In this document: piece after piece, positions 46,232 to 55,008 of the stretch
How the letters are laid out: each line of letters opens with the position of its first letter
Position numbering within the stretch: position 1 is the first letter of the stretch
From: Alphaproteobacteria bacterium
GTDB lineage: Bacteria > Pseudomonadota > Alphaproteobacteria > Caulobacterales > Maricaulaceae
NCBI GenBank assembly: GCA_016124665.1
Contig: WGNH01000011.1
Coordinates: 62,001 to 126,000 of the forward strand
DNA length: 64,000 nucleotides
Reading direction: 5' to 3'
Notes under the pieces: generated by a model
Seen by the model: the letters and a program-made list of their open reading frames with translations, nothing else
Databases searched by the model: none
Told to the model about the DNA's origin: nothing
Translations under genes and position numbers: made by a program

Positions 46232-47002
46232 ATGCCGAAACCTGAAATCCGCCAGTTTCCCTGTCTTTCCGACAATTATGGGTATCTGGTTCACGATCCT
46301 TCAAGTGGCGAAACCGTGGCGATCGACACGCCGGATGCGGACGCCTATCTGGCGGAAGCCGAAAAGGCCGGCTGGACGATCACACAGATCTGGAACACGC
46401 ATCATCACTTTGATCATGCGGGTGGCAATGCGGCACTGAAAGCGGCGACCGGCGCACGGATTACGGCCCCGGCCTATGACCGGCACCGGATCAGCCCGGC
46501 CGATGTCTTCGTCAAGGATGGCGATACGGTGACGCTGGGAAATTTCACCGCGCGGGTTATTTTCACGCCGGGTCATACGATGGGTCATGTCGTCTATCAT
46601 TTTGACTCCGAGCATATCGCCTTCGTCGGTGATACGTTGTTTGCGCTGGGATGCGGGCGGCTGTTTGAAGGCAGTCCCGCGGATATGTGGGCCAGCCTCT
46701 CGCGCCTGCGGCAATGGCCGGACGAGACTGTTATCTACTGCGCGCATGAATACACACAGGCGAATGCGGCTTTCGCGCTTAGCGTCGACCCCGACAATAC
46801 CGCCCTGAAGACCTATGCCGATGACGTCTCGGCGCAGCGTGCGAAAAACCTGCCCACCGTGCCAACGGTCCTGTCCAGGGAAAAGGCTGCCAATCCTTTC
46901 CTGCGTGCTGATGATCCGGCCCTGGCGGCGCAGCTGGGGCTGACCGGTCAGGACGCTGTCGCCGTGTTTGCAGAAGTGCGGGCCCGGAAGGATTCCTTTT
47001 GA
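46232..47002 (+). CDS. gloB: Hydroxyacylglutathione hydrolase (glyoxalase II)
   Basis: 256 residues of the metallo-beta-lactamase fold. Metal motif THHHFDHAGG, a second His in FTPGHTMGHVVYH, Asp in VGDTLFALGCGRLFEG and a C-terminal CAHEYTQANAAFAL, with the usual KXXNPFLR as REKAANPFLRA. It releases D-lactate from S-lactoylglutathione. Overlaps the cupin gene by 4 bases. Confidence 0.96.
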   Translation: MPKPEIRQFPCLSDNYGYLVHDPSSGETVAIDTPDADAYLAEAEKAGWTITQIWNTHHHFDHAGGNAALKAATGARITAPAYDRHRISPADVFVKDGDTVTLGNFTARVIFTPGHTMGHVVYHFDSEHIAFVGDTLFALGCGRLFEGSPADMWASLSRLRQWPDETVIYCAHEYTQANAAFALSVDPDNTALKTYADDVSAQRAKNLPTVPTVLSREKAANPFLRADDPALAAQLGLTGQDAVAVFAEVRARKDSF

Positions 47003-47427
47003 CCGCCGAAGAGATCATCCGGACGCTGGATCTTTCGCCGCATCCCGAAGGCGGCTGGTTCCGGGAGATTTTCCGCGATCCCGGCGCAGACGGGGGCCGC
47101 GCCCATTCGACGGCCATCTATTTCCTGCTTGCGGCGGGCCAGGTATCACACTGGCACCGCGTCGATGCGGCAGAGGTCTGGCACTGGTATGCGGGTGCGC
47201 CCCTGCGTCTGGACATTGCGGAGGATGGCAAGCCCCGGACCTGTCTGACACTGTCTGCCGATCTGAACGCCGGACATCAATCCGTGGGTATTGTGCCCGG
47301 GCATGCCTGGCAAAGCGCGCAGTCTCTGGGAGAGTGGAGCCTTGTTGGCTGCACCGTCGCGCCCGGGTTTGACTTTTCAGGATTCGAGCTCGCGCCTGCC
47401 GGCTGGACACCCTCAGGCGGGGATTGA
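46999..47427 (+). CDS. Cupin (DUF985) family protein
   Basis: 142 residues, initiating at TTG overlapping the gloB stop (TTGA). Cupin_5 pattern: LDLSPHPEGGWFREI, STAIYFLL, SHWHRVDAAEVWHWYAGAPL and LVGCTVAPGFDFSGFEL. The family has no settled function. The coupled TTG start indicates tight dosage with glyoxalase II. Confidence 0.88.
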   Translation: MTAEEIIRTLDLSPHPEGGWFREIFRDPGADGGRAHSTAIYFLLAAGQVSHWHRVDAAEVWHWYAGAPLRLDIAEDGKPRTCLTLSADLNAGHQSVGIVPGHAWQSAQSLGEWSLVGCTVAPGFDFSGFELAPAGWTPSGGD

Positions 47428-48153
47428 TGCCGCCAGCAATGCCCGGGCAATGCGTGTGGATGAAGGCCGCCCGGCATAACCACCAAGCGGATTGACTTTG
47501 ACCACAAACAGATCGCTCTCGATCTCGATGTCCGCCGCCTCGGCGGGGGCAATCTTCACCCGCTGCAAACCGTCCAGCTCGGCGCCAAGTCCGACGGCCT
47601 GGCGAAAGCCCTCGACGGTCAGGTCAAACGCCTCGACCATCAGGCCAAGACCGTCACGGGGCGCCGCACCGTATTCCACCTGCATCGGGCGGCCGAATAA
47701 TTCTGCCAGCTCGACGGCCGCGCGGGTGGAGCGATCCCGCAATTCGTCCACACCGGCATCCGGGGTGCGTAGCGGGCGGGCCGGTTCCCACGCCTCGGCG
47801 ATCACGCCATTGGGCTGGTCTTCGGGATAGTAGGTAACGGCGCCGATGGAGGAGACGCGTATCACTTCATCGCCCCAATCGGAGACGAAACTGGTTCCGC
47901 CCCCCGGAGCGCGTTGCGCGGTAAGGGCCAGCACCTCGTCCTCGTCCAGCGGTTTGAGCAACCAGACCTCGCCTGTCCGGTCCAGAATGAAGCCTCGGCG
48001 GCCATCCTGACGGTGGAACTGGGCAACATCGGGCACTTCCACCCGGCGTTCCCTGCGGTTGCGCAAGGGATTGTCCGCCCCTGCCCAGGCGGCAGAAGGA
48101 CATATGGCCAAACCCGAAAGCATGCCCAGCAAGAGACGTCTACGTGATATCAT
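47413..48153 (-). CDS. Exported protein, possibly DUF4908 family
   Basis: 246 residues. The N-terminus MISRRRLLLGMLSGLAICPSAAWA is a Tat-like signal. The body contains FHRQDGRRGFILDRTGEVWLLKP, VSSIGAVTYYPEDQPNGVI and a C-terminal SSTRIARALLAASIPA. I think it belongs to DUF4908, found in Caulobacter relatives, but this rests on recollection rather than a diagnostic motif. Convergent with the cupin gene, overlapping it by 15 bases. Confidence 0.7.
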   Translation of the reverse strand: MISRRRLLLGMLSGLAICPSAAWAGADNPLRNRRERRVEVPDVAQFHRQDGRRGFILDRTGEVWLLKPLDEDEVLALTAQRAPGGGTSFVSDWGDEVIRVSSIGAVTYYPEDQPNGVIAEAWEPARPLRTPDAGVDELRDRSTRAAVELAELFGRPMQVEYGAAPRDGLGLMVEAFDLTVEGFRQAVGLGAELDGLQRVKIAPAEAADIEIESDLFVVKVNPLGGYAGRPSSTRIARALLAASIPA

Positions 48154-48199
48154 GGACCCGTCTCTGCCCCGTCAGATGGGCGAAAATAGGGCGCGAAGA

Positions 48200-48928
48200 T
48201 CAACCGCAGACGTATTGCCCGCCATTGGCCGAGAGTGTTGCGCCAGTGACAAAACCGGCGTCATCACTGCACAGATAGGCGACGGCTGCACCGATTTCCT
48301 CAGCTTTGCCGAGACGGTTCACGGGAATGCCGGCAATGATGCCCTGCAGGACATTTTCCGGCACGGCCGCGACCATGTCGGTATCGATATAGCCCGGCGC
48401 GACACAGTTGACCGTGATCCCCTTGCGGGCGGTCTCCTGGGACAGCGCCTTGGTGAAACCGATCACTCCGGCCTTGGCTGCGGAATAATTGACCTGTCCC
48501 ATCTGTCCCTTCTGGCCATTGATGGAGGAGATATTGACAATACGCCCCCACCCCGCTTCGCGCATGCCGTCAATTACCGGACGCGTCATGTTGAACAGCG
48601 AAGTGAGATCGACGCGGATCACATCATTCCATTGCTCCGGCGTCATCTTGTGGAACATGCCGTCGCGCGTGATACCGGCATTGTTGACCAGGATTTCGAG
48701 TGGCCCGCCCTGTGCGTCCGCGACCGCAGCAAGACCTGCAGCACAGGCATCATAATCGCCGACATCCCATTTGAAGGCGGGAATGCCGGTTTGATCGGAA
48801 AACGCCTTCGCGACTTCGTCATTGCCCGCATAATTTGCTGCAACGTCGTAACCGGCCGATTTCAGCTTCAGCGCAATCGCCGCGCCGATACCCCTTGTGC
48901 CACCTGTCACCAGCGCCCTGCGTCCCAT
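48200..48928 (-). CDS. phbB: Acetoacetyl-CoA reductase
   Basis: 242-residue SDR. Cofactor motif GGTRGIGAAIA, NNAGITRDG, and active site SSINGQKGQMGQVNYSAAKAG, with FNMTRPVIDGM and VAPGYIDTDM characteristic of PhaB. It reduces acetoacetyl-CoA to (R)-3-hydroxybutyryl-CoA for polyhydroxybutyrate. Start 48928 gives MGRRALVTGG. Divergent from phaR with a shared 164-base control region. Confidence 0.95.
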   Translation of the reverse strand: MGRRALVTGGTRGIGAAIALKLKSAGYDVAANYAGNDEVAKAFSDQTGIPAFKWDVGDYDACAAGLAAVADAQGGPLEILVNNAGITRDGMFHKMTPEQWNDVIRVDLTSLFNMTRPVIDGMREAGWGRIVNISSINGQKGQMGQVNYSAAKAGVIGFTKALSQETARKGITVNCVAPGYIDTDMVAAVPENVLQGIIAGIPVNRLGKAEEIGAAVAYLCSDDAGFVTGATLSANGGQYVCG

Positions 48929-48963
48929 AATCCACCTTTTCTCTGCCTTTAGCCTTGAATTTC

Positions 48964-48988
48964 CTGCACTTGCGTTACGCACTTGCAG
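48964..48988 (+). promoter_or_regulatory. Candidate PhaR operator between phbB and phaR
   Basis: CTGCACTTGCGT-T-ACGCACTTGCAG is a 25-bp palindrome with 10 of 12 arm positions matching. It also contains two direct copies of GCACTTGC 13 bases apart. PhaR repressors of related bacteria bind CTGC/GCAG half-sites, which match the outer arms. Confidence 0.55.
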
Positions 48989-49092
48989 CAAACGTCAAGG
49001 AAAGCAATTATCGCCGCGAAACAGCCCCGCGCTCTTCCCGCCTTTCTGGCGTATAGCAGTGCAGCGGGGCGTCGAAAAGGAGTTCGCCGGAT

Positions 49093-49683
49093 ATGAGCGC
49101 GAAAAAAAATGCTGCGGACCCCGTGATCATAAAGAAATATGCCAACCGGCGTCTCTACGACACCTCTTCCAGCCAGTATGTGACGCTGGATTATGTGCGC
49201 GAGCTGGTGAAGAGCGGACGTGATTTCACGGTGGTCGATGCCAAGTCCGGGGAGGATCTGACCCATGGCGTGCTCAGCCAGATCATTTTCGAGGAAGAGG
49301 CGCGGGGCGAGAACCTGCTTCCCCTGCCCTTTCTGCGTCAGCTGATCCAGTATTATGGCGACAGCCTGCAATCCGTTGTGCCCAGTTATCTGGAAGCGAC
49401 AATGGAGGCCTTCTCGAGCCAGCAGGAAGAGATGCGCGAACGATTCGCCGGCAGCCTGCAATCACCGCAAGCGATCATGGAGGCGTTTCAGCAGCAGAGC
49501 CGCCGGAATATGGAAATGTTCGGTCAGGCCATGCAGATGTTCGCACCGTTCGTGCCGGGGGCCGGTGCGCCGGAAAAAACCGCCGAAGACACTCGGACGG
49601 CGGAAGAAAGCGACGATCTGAAAGCGATGCGGGCCGAGCTGGATGCAATGCGGGCCAAGATCGACAAGCTGTCCGGTCAATAG
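49093..49683 (+). CDS. phaR: Polyhydroxyalkanoate synthesis repressor PhaR
   Basis: 196 residues. The N-terminal DNA-binding domain has KKYANRRLYDTSSSQYVTLDYVREL, the PHB_acc_N signature, followed by the accumulation regulator repeats (LSQIIFEEEARGENLLP) and a glutamine/methionine-rich helical C-terminus. PhaR senses PHB and represses phasin and its own gene. Ends at a strong terminator. Confidence 0.96.
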   Translation: MSAKKNAADPVIIKKYANRRLYDTSSSQYVTLDYVRELVKSGRDFTVVDAKSGEDLTHGVLSQIIFEEEARGENLLPLPFLRQLIQYYGDSLQSVVPSYLEATMEAFSSQQEEMRERFAGSLQSPQAIMEAFQQQSRRNMEMFGQAMQMFAPFVPGAGAPEKTAEDTRTAEESDDLKAMRAELDAMRAKIDKLSGQ

Positions 49684-49716
49684 CTGTCCCAAAGCGTTAC
49701 GCAAATCTTAACACCA

Positions 49717-49748
49717 CAGGCCAATCCCGCACGGATTGGCCTGTTTTG
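49717..49748 (+). terminator. Intrinsic terminator of phaR
   Basis: CAGGCCAATCC-CGCAC-GGATTGGCCTG is a perfect 11-bp stem followed by TTTT, 34 bases past the phaR stop. Confidence 0.92.
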
Positions 49749-49762
49749 CGCCTGAAACACGG

Positions 49763-49777
49763 TTAATTCCGCATTAA
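49763..49777 (+). promoter_or_regulatory. CtrA-type box TTAA-N7-TTAA
   Basis: TTAA-TTCCGCA-TTAA matches the CtrA consensus exactly. It lies 32 bases upstream of the ATG of the 103-residue gene, downstream of the phaR terminator. Confidence 0.6.
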
Positions 49778-49808
49778 TCGCTGGCATCGGGTTTGCGATG
49801 TCAGGGTC

Positions 49809-50120
49809 ATGACAACGATCCGTGGCCTCCTGACCTATGTCCCGACGCGCAATGCCTCCCGCATTGCGCCGGTCAGCCCGGCTGCGGATTCGAACGACCG
49901 GCCGCCGCGGCGCGACCTCCCGTCTCTCTCTGTTGTCCCGGCAGAGAACAGCCACACGAATGAGACGCTGGTTTCCGCGGCGGTCATAGTCGAACTGGCC
50001 AGCCAGCCGCGCCGCCGCGGCTTGCGGGCCGACATGACGGAACGCGGACGTTACCATCAGGCCTATGCGCGTCCAGCCCATATGCAAACGCCGCCCCCGG
50101 TGCGGGAGCGGCGCGCATGA
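49809..50120 (+). CDS. Hypothetical protein downstream of a CtrA box
   Basis: 103 residues, arginine- and proline-rich, with no signal peptide or membrane helix. The DRPPRRDLPSLSVVPAE and VSAAVIVELASQPRRRG parts look like a short ordered core between disordered flanks. No named family recognised. It ends in an ATGA overlap with a tiny membrane ORF, which supports genuine translation. A cell-cycle or flagellar role is a guess from the CtrA site only. Confidence 0.6.
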   Translation: MTTIRGLLTYVPTRNASRIAPVSPAADSNDRPPRRDLPSLSVVPAENSHTNETLVSAAVIVELASQPRRRGLRADMTERGRYHQAYARPAHMQTPPPVRERRA

Positions 50121-50203
50121 TCAGAATTACCGTCTTCCAGCGCCGCCTGGCGCTCACCATTGATGCGGTGATTGCCGGCGGGCTGTTACTGCTACTGGCC
50201 TAA
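50117..50203 (+). CDS. Possible 28-residue membrane peptide
   Basis: Too short for the ORF track: MIRITVFQRRLALTIDAVIAG followed by GLLLLLA, one membrane helix with a basic N-terminal face. It overlaps the preceding gene by 4 bases (ATGA), and its TAA interlocks with the stop of the convergent membrane protein gene (CTAA), the same arrangement as other convergent pairs here. It could be a real small protein; no homologue recognised. Confidence 0.4.
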   Translation: MIRITVFQRRLALTIDAVIAGGLLLLLA

Positions 50204-50745
50204 TCGGCCACTGCGAGGTCGCGGCGGGCCGCGACGATCGTGACGACGAAGCCGGCCAGCGTGTCCAGCAGAGCCATCATCATCAGCAGGAAGAAGGTCG
50301 AGGTCGCAAACAGCGGCAGCAGCAGGAACATGGCCAGTGCGATGACAAAAACCAGCATCGAAAAAGCATGATTCATGATGGTTGCCGTTCCCGATCCGGC
50401 CGCCTTGACCATTTCGATGAACAGGAAGACCAGACCAAGCAGCAACAGGATGTCGCCGGTTGAAAGGCCCCATGTTCCGCCTCTCACCATGCCGATGGTG
50501 AACAGGTTTTCGCGCAGAAGGCCTGCGGTTTCCGCATTGCCGACGAACGCTTCCGTACCGCCGGTTGCAGCAGTGATGTAGGCGATGATCACGTAAACGA
50601 TCATCGGAATTACCATTTTAGGAAAGATATTGAACAAGGTTCCACCCCCTCTTTGCTGGCCGTTATTCCCCGCCGCGCGACGTTCCTGTGCACGCCGGCT
50701 GGCCATCATTCCGAGGAAAAACCCCTGATCGCCGCCATTGGCCAT
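50200..50745 (-). CDS. Hypothetical four-helix membrane protein
   Basis: 181 residues. After a polar start (MANGGDQGFFLGMMASRRAQE) come about four membrane segments: VIPMIVYVIIAYITAA, ILLLLGLVFLFIEMV, LVFVIALAMFLLLPLFA and FFLLMMMALLDTLAGFVVTIV. No family recognised. It follows a glycosyltransferase gene by 12 bases on the same strand, so it may be its operon partner in the membrane. Confidence 0.75.
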   Translation of the reverse strand: MANGGDQGFFLGMMASRRAQERRAAGNNGQQRGGGTLFNIFPKMVIPMIVYVIIAYITAATGGTEAFVGNAETAGLLRENLFTIGMVRGGTWGLSTGDILLLLGLVFLFIEMVKAAGSGTATIMNHAFSMLVFVIALAMFLLLPLFATSTFFLLMMMALLDTLAGFVVTIVAARRDLAVAD

Positions 50746-50757
50746 AAGACACTCCCT

Positions 50758-51489
50758 TTATAATTCGTCCGAACCGCCGGAATTCCGCGCCCGCGAGTTC
50801 AGCCACATTATCCCTAGCATGTCCGACAATGAGGCGAAAAGCCGACCGAAGTTGGTATATTTCGATTCTCCTGCGCCGCGTGGCCGATGTCCCACATCCC
50901 GGAATTCACAGATATAGCCTTCGCGCTTCATCAGGGCGTAGAGAAAACGGTGCTGGTGATCAAAGTAGGGAAGGCTCAGATAAGCGTCTCTATACAAGGC
51001 CTTGAGCCCGCATCCAGTATCGTCTGCGTCATCCCGCAATAGCGCTTTGCGGACGTGATTTGCGACGCGCGAAGCAAATTTTTTCCAGGCGGAGTCCTGA
51101 CGTTTTGCGCGCCGACCGCCGACGACTTTCAGATTTTCCGGCGCATCCGGCCGCGTCAACGCATCAATCAGTGCCGGCAGATCGGCAGGCGGATTCTGGC
51201 CATCGCCGTCCATCGTGCCGATAATCCGGCCTCTGGCAGCCTGGATTCCGGTGCGCAGCGACCGCGACTGGCCGGCATTCCTGCGGTGAGAGAGAACCCG
51301 CAGGGCCGGAAATTCGGCTTTTGCCGCGACAAGTTCGGCCAGAGTCCCGTCGGTCGACTTGTCATCGACGAAGATCATTTCATAGCTGCGGCCCTCAAGC
51401 GCTTGGGCAATTTCCCTTGCCAGCGCTGTGACATTTCCTGCCTCATTGTGTGCGGGAATGATGACGGAGATATCAGGTGTTTCGTTCAT
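50758..51489 (-). CDS. Family 2 glycosyltransferase (dolichol-phosphate-mannose-synthase-like)
   Basis: 243 residues. GT-A fold signature SVIIPAHNEAGNV, then FVDDKSTDGT (nucleotide-sugar Asp) and GTMDGDGQNPPAD with the DxD-like motif. C-terminal FDHQHRFLYALMKREG resembles DPM1/ArnC-type transferases that charge a polyprenyl phosphate. Divergent from a GT39 protein, which would use such a lipid-linked sugar donor. Confidence 0.9.
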   Translation of the reverse strand: MNETPDISVIIPAHNEAGNVTALAREIAQALEGRSYEMIFVDDKSTDGTLAELVAAKAEFPALRVLSHRRNAGQSRSLRTGIQAARGRIIGTMDGDGQNPPADLPALIDALTRPDAPENLKVVGGRRAKRQDSAWKKFASRVANHVRKALLRDDADDTGCGLKALYRDAYLSLPYFDHQHRFLYALMKREGYICEFRDVGHRPRGAGESKYTNFGRLFASLSDMLGIMWLNSRARNSGGSDEL

Positions 51490-51599
51490 TTCCGGTCCTG
51501 CCTGCCGATACGCGCCTTGCGGTCGGGCCCTGACCCGTTACATACCTGAAAACATCGCAGGTGCGAGGCGTTTCTCCACCCGATAGCCGGAAGAGACCC

Positions 51600-53252
51600 A
51601 TGGATCAGCTGATTGCCGGACGAAGAGCCTGGTGGATCATCGGCGCGTTGGCAGCGCTCTCGGCTTTTGCGGGCGTGTTCACCATCCAGCCTTTGGACCG
51701 GGATGAAGCGCGCTATGCGCAAGCCACAGCGCAGATGCTGGAATCCGGCGATTTCGTCGAAATCAATTTTCAGGATGCGCCGCGACATAAAAAGCCCGTC
51801 GGCATATACTGGATGCAGGCGGTGGCGGTCGGGCTTCTGTCGGACGCTGATTCGCGGCAAATCTGGGCGTATCGATTGCCATCCGTCATAGGCGCCATGT
51901 TGGCAGCACTGGGCTGTTTCTGGGCCGGAACACGGCTGATGAGCCGGGAGGCGGCCTTTGTGGCTGCCTCGCTTTTCGCTGTTTCCGTGCTGCTTGGGGC
52001 CGAAGGCGGGATTGCCAAGACCGACGCCATGCTGGCCGGCGTCACCACCCTTGCCATGGCCACTCTTGTGCAGCTCCGGCATGACGGCGGACGGCAGGCG
52101 GCGCTGATCTTCTGGGTGATGCTGGCATTGGGCATTCTGGTGAAAGGCCCGGTCACGCCCATGGTGGCGGGTCTTACCATGGCAACCCTGATCGTCTGGG
52201 AAAGGCGGATGGGCTGGCTGAAGCCCCTGCTCTTCTGGCCCGGCCCTATACTTGCGGCGCTGATTATCCTGCCATGGTTCGTGGCCATGGAATTGATGAT
52301 CGAGGGCGGCTTTATCCGGGCGGCTTTTATTGATGACCTGGCCCCCAAGCTGGCGTCCGGAGATGAAGGCCACGGGGCCTGGCCCGGTTATCATCTGCTC
52401 ACACTGTCTGCGTTGACCCTGCCTTTTGTCATCTTTCTGGTGCCCGGCCTCTGGAAAGCTGCCAGTGTCTTGCGGGCGGGAGAAAGTGAGGCGGCAAGAG
52501 CGGTCCGGTTTCTGATCGCATGGATCATCCCGAGCTGGATTGTTTTCGAGCTGATGCCAACCAAGCTGCCGCATTATACGCTGCCGCTTTATGCGGCCCT
52601 GGCCCTGCTGGCCGGGCTGGGCTGGGAAAACCTCCGGAGCGCGCCGCGCTGGAGCCGCTATGCCTCGCTTGCGTTGGGTATCGCCGGTGCGATCGCTCTG
52701 ACGGCGCTGATCTTCCTCGCCGTGACCCGTTTTGGCGGGACTCAGGTGATTGCCTGGGGGGCGGCCGGTATTTTTGGCTTGCTGGCAGCCGGACTGATGG
52801 TTGAAGTCTTCAGACGCCGGGCTTTCTCCGCCTGGGCACTGGCCATTCTGACCGGTCTGGGCTGGCAGATAATGATGCGGGGCGTGGCCATTCCCAGCGC
52901 ACCGGACCTTGATCTGTCACGGCGGGCCGCCCATGTCGCAGAGCAGATGATCGCAGCCTCCGGAAATACGCCAGAGGCCATCCTGTCGAGCTATACCGAG
53001 CCGAGTCTCGTCTTTGCACTGGGCACAGATACGCAATTGCTCGCATTCGACGTACTGGCGTCACGCGTATCCGGAGCGACCGGCCTTGTGCTGTCGATAG
53101 AGGATACCGCCCGCTCGGAGGCCGATCTGATCGCTCTGGAGCAGATTGAATCCGGTGTCTGCGCCCGGCAGGAAGTCAGCGGCTTCAACTATTCCCGCGG
53201 ACAGGAGACGGTTCTGATCGTCCGTCTGCACAATTGTGAACAGGGAGGCTGA
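51600..53252 (+). CDS. Family 39 glycosyltransferase (ArnT/PMT-like)
   Basis: 550 residues with about 11-12 membrane segments. The first periplasmic loop has LDRDEARYAQATAQMLESGDF and HKKPVGIYWMQA, the acidic catalytic loop of ArnT-type lipid-linked sugar transferases. It would transfer a sugar from undecaprenyl phosphate to lipid A or another envelope acceptor; the acceptor is unknown. Start 51600 is preferred; the track start adds 13 residues. Followed 3 bases later by mvaB. Confidence 0.9.
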   Translation: MDQLIAGRRAWWIIGALAALSAFAGVFTIQPLDRDEARYAQATAQMLESGDFVEINFQDAPRHKKPVGIYWMQAVAVGLLSDADSRQIWAYRLPSVIGAMLAALGCFWAGTRLMSREAAFVAASLFAVSVLLGAEGGIAKTDAMLAGVTTLAMATLVQLRHDGGRQAALIFWVMLALGILVKGPVTPMVAGLTMATLIVWERRMGWLKPLLFWPGPILAALIILPWFVAMELMIEGGFIRAAFIDDLAPKLASGDEGHGAWPGYHLLTLSALTLPFVIFLVPGLWKAASVLRAGESEAARAVRFLIAWIIPSWIVFELMPTKLPHYTLPLYAALALLAGLGWENLRSAPRWSRYASLALGIAGAIALTALIFLAVTRFGGTQVIAWGAAGIFGLLAAGLMVEVFRRRAFSAWALAILTGLGWQIMMRGVAIPSAPDLDLSRRAAHVAEQMIAASGNTPEAILSSYTEPSLVFALGTDTQLLAFDVLASRVSGATGLVLSIEDTARSEADLIALEQIESGVCARQEVSGFNYSRGQETVLIVRLHNCEQGG

Positions 53253-53255
53253 GAC

Positions 53256-54155
53256 ATGCCCCGCGCTATTGAAATCGTCGAAGTCGGTCCACGCGACGGG
53301 CTGCAGAATGACCCGGTATTGATGCCGACAGATGTGAAGCTGGAATTCATAGACCGGCTGATCGGTGCCGGGGTCAAACGCATGGAAGCGGCCAGTTTTG
53401 TCCATCCGAAACTGGTGCCGGCGATGGCGGATTCCGATGCCATCATGGCGCAGGTCCCCCGCGGCAAGGGCGTCAGATATATCGGCCTGGCCCTGAATGA
53501 GCGTGGCATGCGCCGGGCGCTGGATGCGAAATGCGATGAGGTGAATTTCGTCATGGTGGCGTCCGAAGGCTTTGGCAAACGCAATCAGAATGCAACACCG
53601 GAGGAAACGGCTGACCTGTTCGACAAGATTGCGGTGCTCGCCCATGATGACGGCGTGCCGGTGTCGGTGACGATCTCTGTCGCTTTTGGCGATCCCTTCG
53701 ACGGGGAGGTGCCGGTCGACCGTGTGGCCATGCTGGCGGGGCGTGCCGCCGCAGCCGGTGCGGTGGAAATCGCGCTCGGTGACACGATTGGCGTGGCCAA
53801 TCCCTGGGATGTCAGGGAGCGGATTGATGCCGCGCGGACCGCCGCCCCGGATGCGCGTCTGCGCCTGCATTTTCACAATACGCGCAATACCGCCATGGCC
53901 AATATATACGCGGCTGTGGAGGCCGGCGTGGATGTGATTGATGCCTCGGTGGGCGGGATTGGCGGTTGTCCCTTTGCGCCGAAAGCCACGGGAAATGTCG
54001 CAACCGAGGATGTCGTCTATATGCTGGAACGCGGCGGGTATGATACCGGGCTGGATCTGTCAAAGCTGATCGAAACCGCCAAATGGCTGGAAAGCGAAGG
54101 ACTCAGACATCCGGTCGATTCTGCCCTGGCCAAGGCCGGTGGTTTTCCGGGCTAA
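53256..54155 (+). CDS. mvaB: Hydroxymethylglutaryl-CoA lyase
   Basis: 299-residue TIM-barrel of the HMGL family. EVGPRDGLQNDP at the start, VNFVMVASEGFGKRNQN, LHFHNTRNTAMANIYAAVE and the active-site Cys loop SVGGIGGCPFAPKATGN. It splits HMG-CoA into acetoacetate and acetyl-CoA in leucine degradation. No other leucine-degradation gene is adjacent. Same strand as the GT39 gene but functionally unrelated; stop interlocks with the convergent glycosyltransferase. Confidence 0.95.
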   Translation: MPRAIEIVEVGPRDGLQNDPVLMPTDVKLEFIDRLIGAGVKRMEAASFVHPKLVPAMADSDAIMAQVPRGKGVRYIGLALNERGMRRALDAKCDEVNFVMVASEGFGKRNQNATPEETADLFDKIAVLAHDDGVPVSVTISVAFGDPFDGEVPVDRVAMLAGRAAAAGAVEIALGDTIGVANPWDVRERIDAARTAAPDARLRLHFHNTRNTAMANIYAAVEAGVDVIDASVGGIGGCPFAPKATGNVATEDVVYMLERGGYDTGLDLSKLIETAKWLESEGLRHPVDSALAKAGGFPG

Positions 54156-55006
54156 CGCCGCAGAAAGCCGGTAATTTCGCTGATCAGGGCCCGCAGCATG
54201 ATGGCCGTGAACAGGACGGGGGCGGCAATGACGGTGGCAATGCGCCCGGCCGCGCCGGTGTTGAATTTCCAGAAATAGCGCAAAAAACTTCTGGCTTTTT
54301 CCAGTTCGACCGCAAACCGGCTGGCTCTGCTTGTGCCGCCCACATGCCGTACAATCGCATCCGGGACGAACCAGACGCTCGGGGCGCGGCGGCACAGATC
54401 AATGTCCTCGACGTGAAGGAAATAGCCTTCATCAAAACCGCCCAGCTGATCGAATCCGGATTTTGCCATCGCGAAAGCCGCGCCGGAGATGGCACCGACC
54501 TGCACCGGTGCTTCCGGCAAAGCATCATTTTCCATTCCGAAAGGCCTGGCCAGTCCCAGTCTCGCCAATCCGCTGAAGGCCGCAAAGGCACGCCAGAGCG
54601 TCAGCTCGCGGCGGCGCGATCCGCTCTGCTCCCGGCCATCCGTGCCGAGTATCCGGGCACCGGCGATAGCGGTGGGCTCTTCACATGGCAGCGCCGCAAC
54701 AAGCCGCCGGGCCGCACCGGCGTCAGGTTCGGCATCCGGATTGATAAAAAACAGAAAATCACTTTTGGCATGCGTCGCGCCGATATTGCAGCCCCGGCCA
54801 AATCCGAGGTTTTTGTTCGTCCGGACAATGCGCAGCCGGGTCTGGTCCCGGGCGAGGTCATCCAGCATTTTTCGGACAGCCGGCGGATTTTCATGATCTA
54901 TGAGCACCAGCTCCGTGATATCGGGATCCGCGAGCACGGCCTTTATGGCCTCAAACAACACCGGCCCGGTGTGCCAACTGACCATGATGGCGCTGATCGA
55001 CGGCAT
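54152..55006 (-). CDS. Family 2 glycosyltransferase (rhamnosyltransferase-like)
   Basis: 284 residues. Starts MPSISAIMVSWHTG; contains NKNLGFGRGCNIGA, FFINPDAEPD (DxD-like) and AISGAAFAMAKSGFDQLGGFDEGYFLHVEDIDLCRR, the pattern of WbbL-like rhamnosyltransferases. A C-terminal hydrophobic segment may anchor it. The start 55006 overlaps the O-antigen ligase stop and replaces the far longer track ORF, whose extra 82 residues are out of frame with that gene. Confidence 0.93.
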   Translation of the reverse strand: MPSISAIMVSWHTGPVLFEAIKAVLADPDITELVLIDHENPPAVRKMLDDLARDQTRLRIVRTNKNLGFGRGCNIGATHAKSDFLFFINPDAEPDAGAARRLVAALPCEEPTAIAGARILGTDGREQSGSRRRELTLWRAFAAFSGLARLGLARPFGMENDALPEAPVQVGAISGAAFAMAKSGFDQLGGFDEGYFLHVEDIDLCRRAPSVWFVPDAIVRHVGGTSRASRFAVELEKARSFLRYFWKFNTGAAGRIATVIAAPVLFTAIMLRALISEITGFLRR

Positions 55007-55008
55007 GA

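Noticed and set aside
51486-52574. 362-residue minus-strand ORF over the GT39 gene
   Set aside because: Shadow; composition is the complement of membrane-segment codons.
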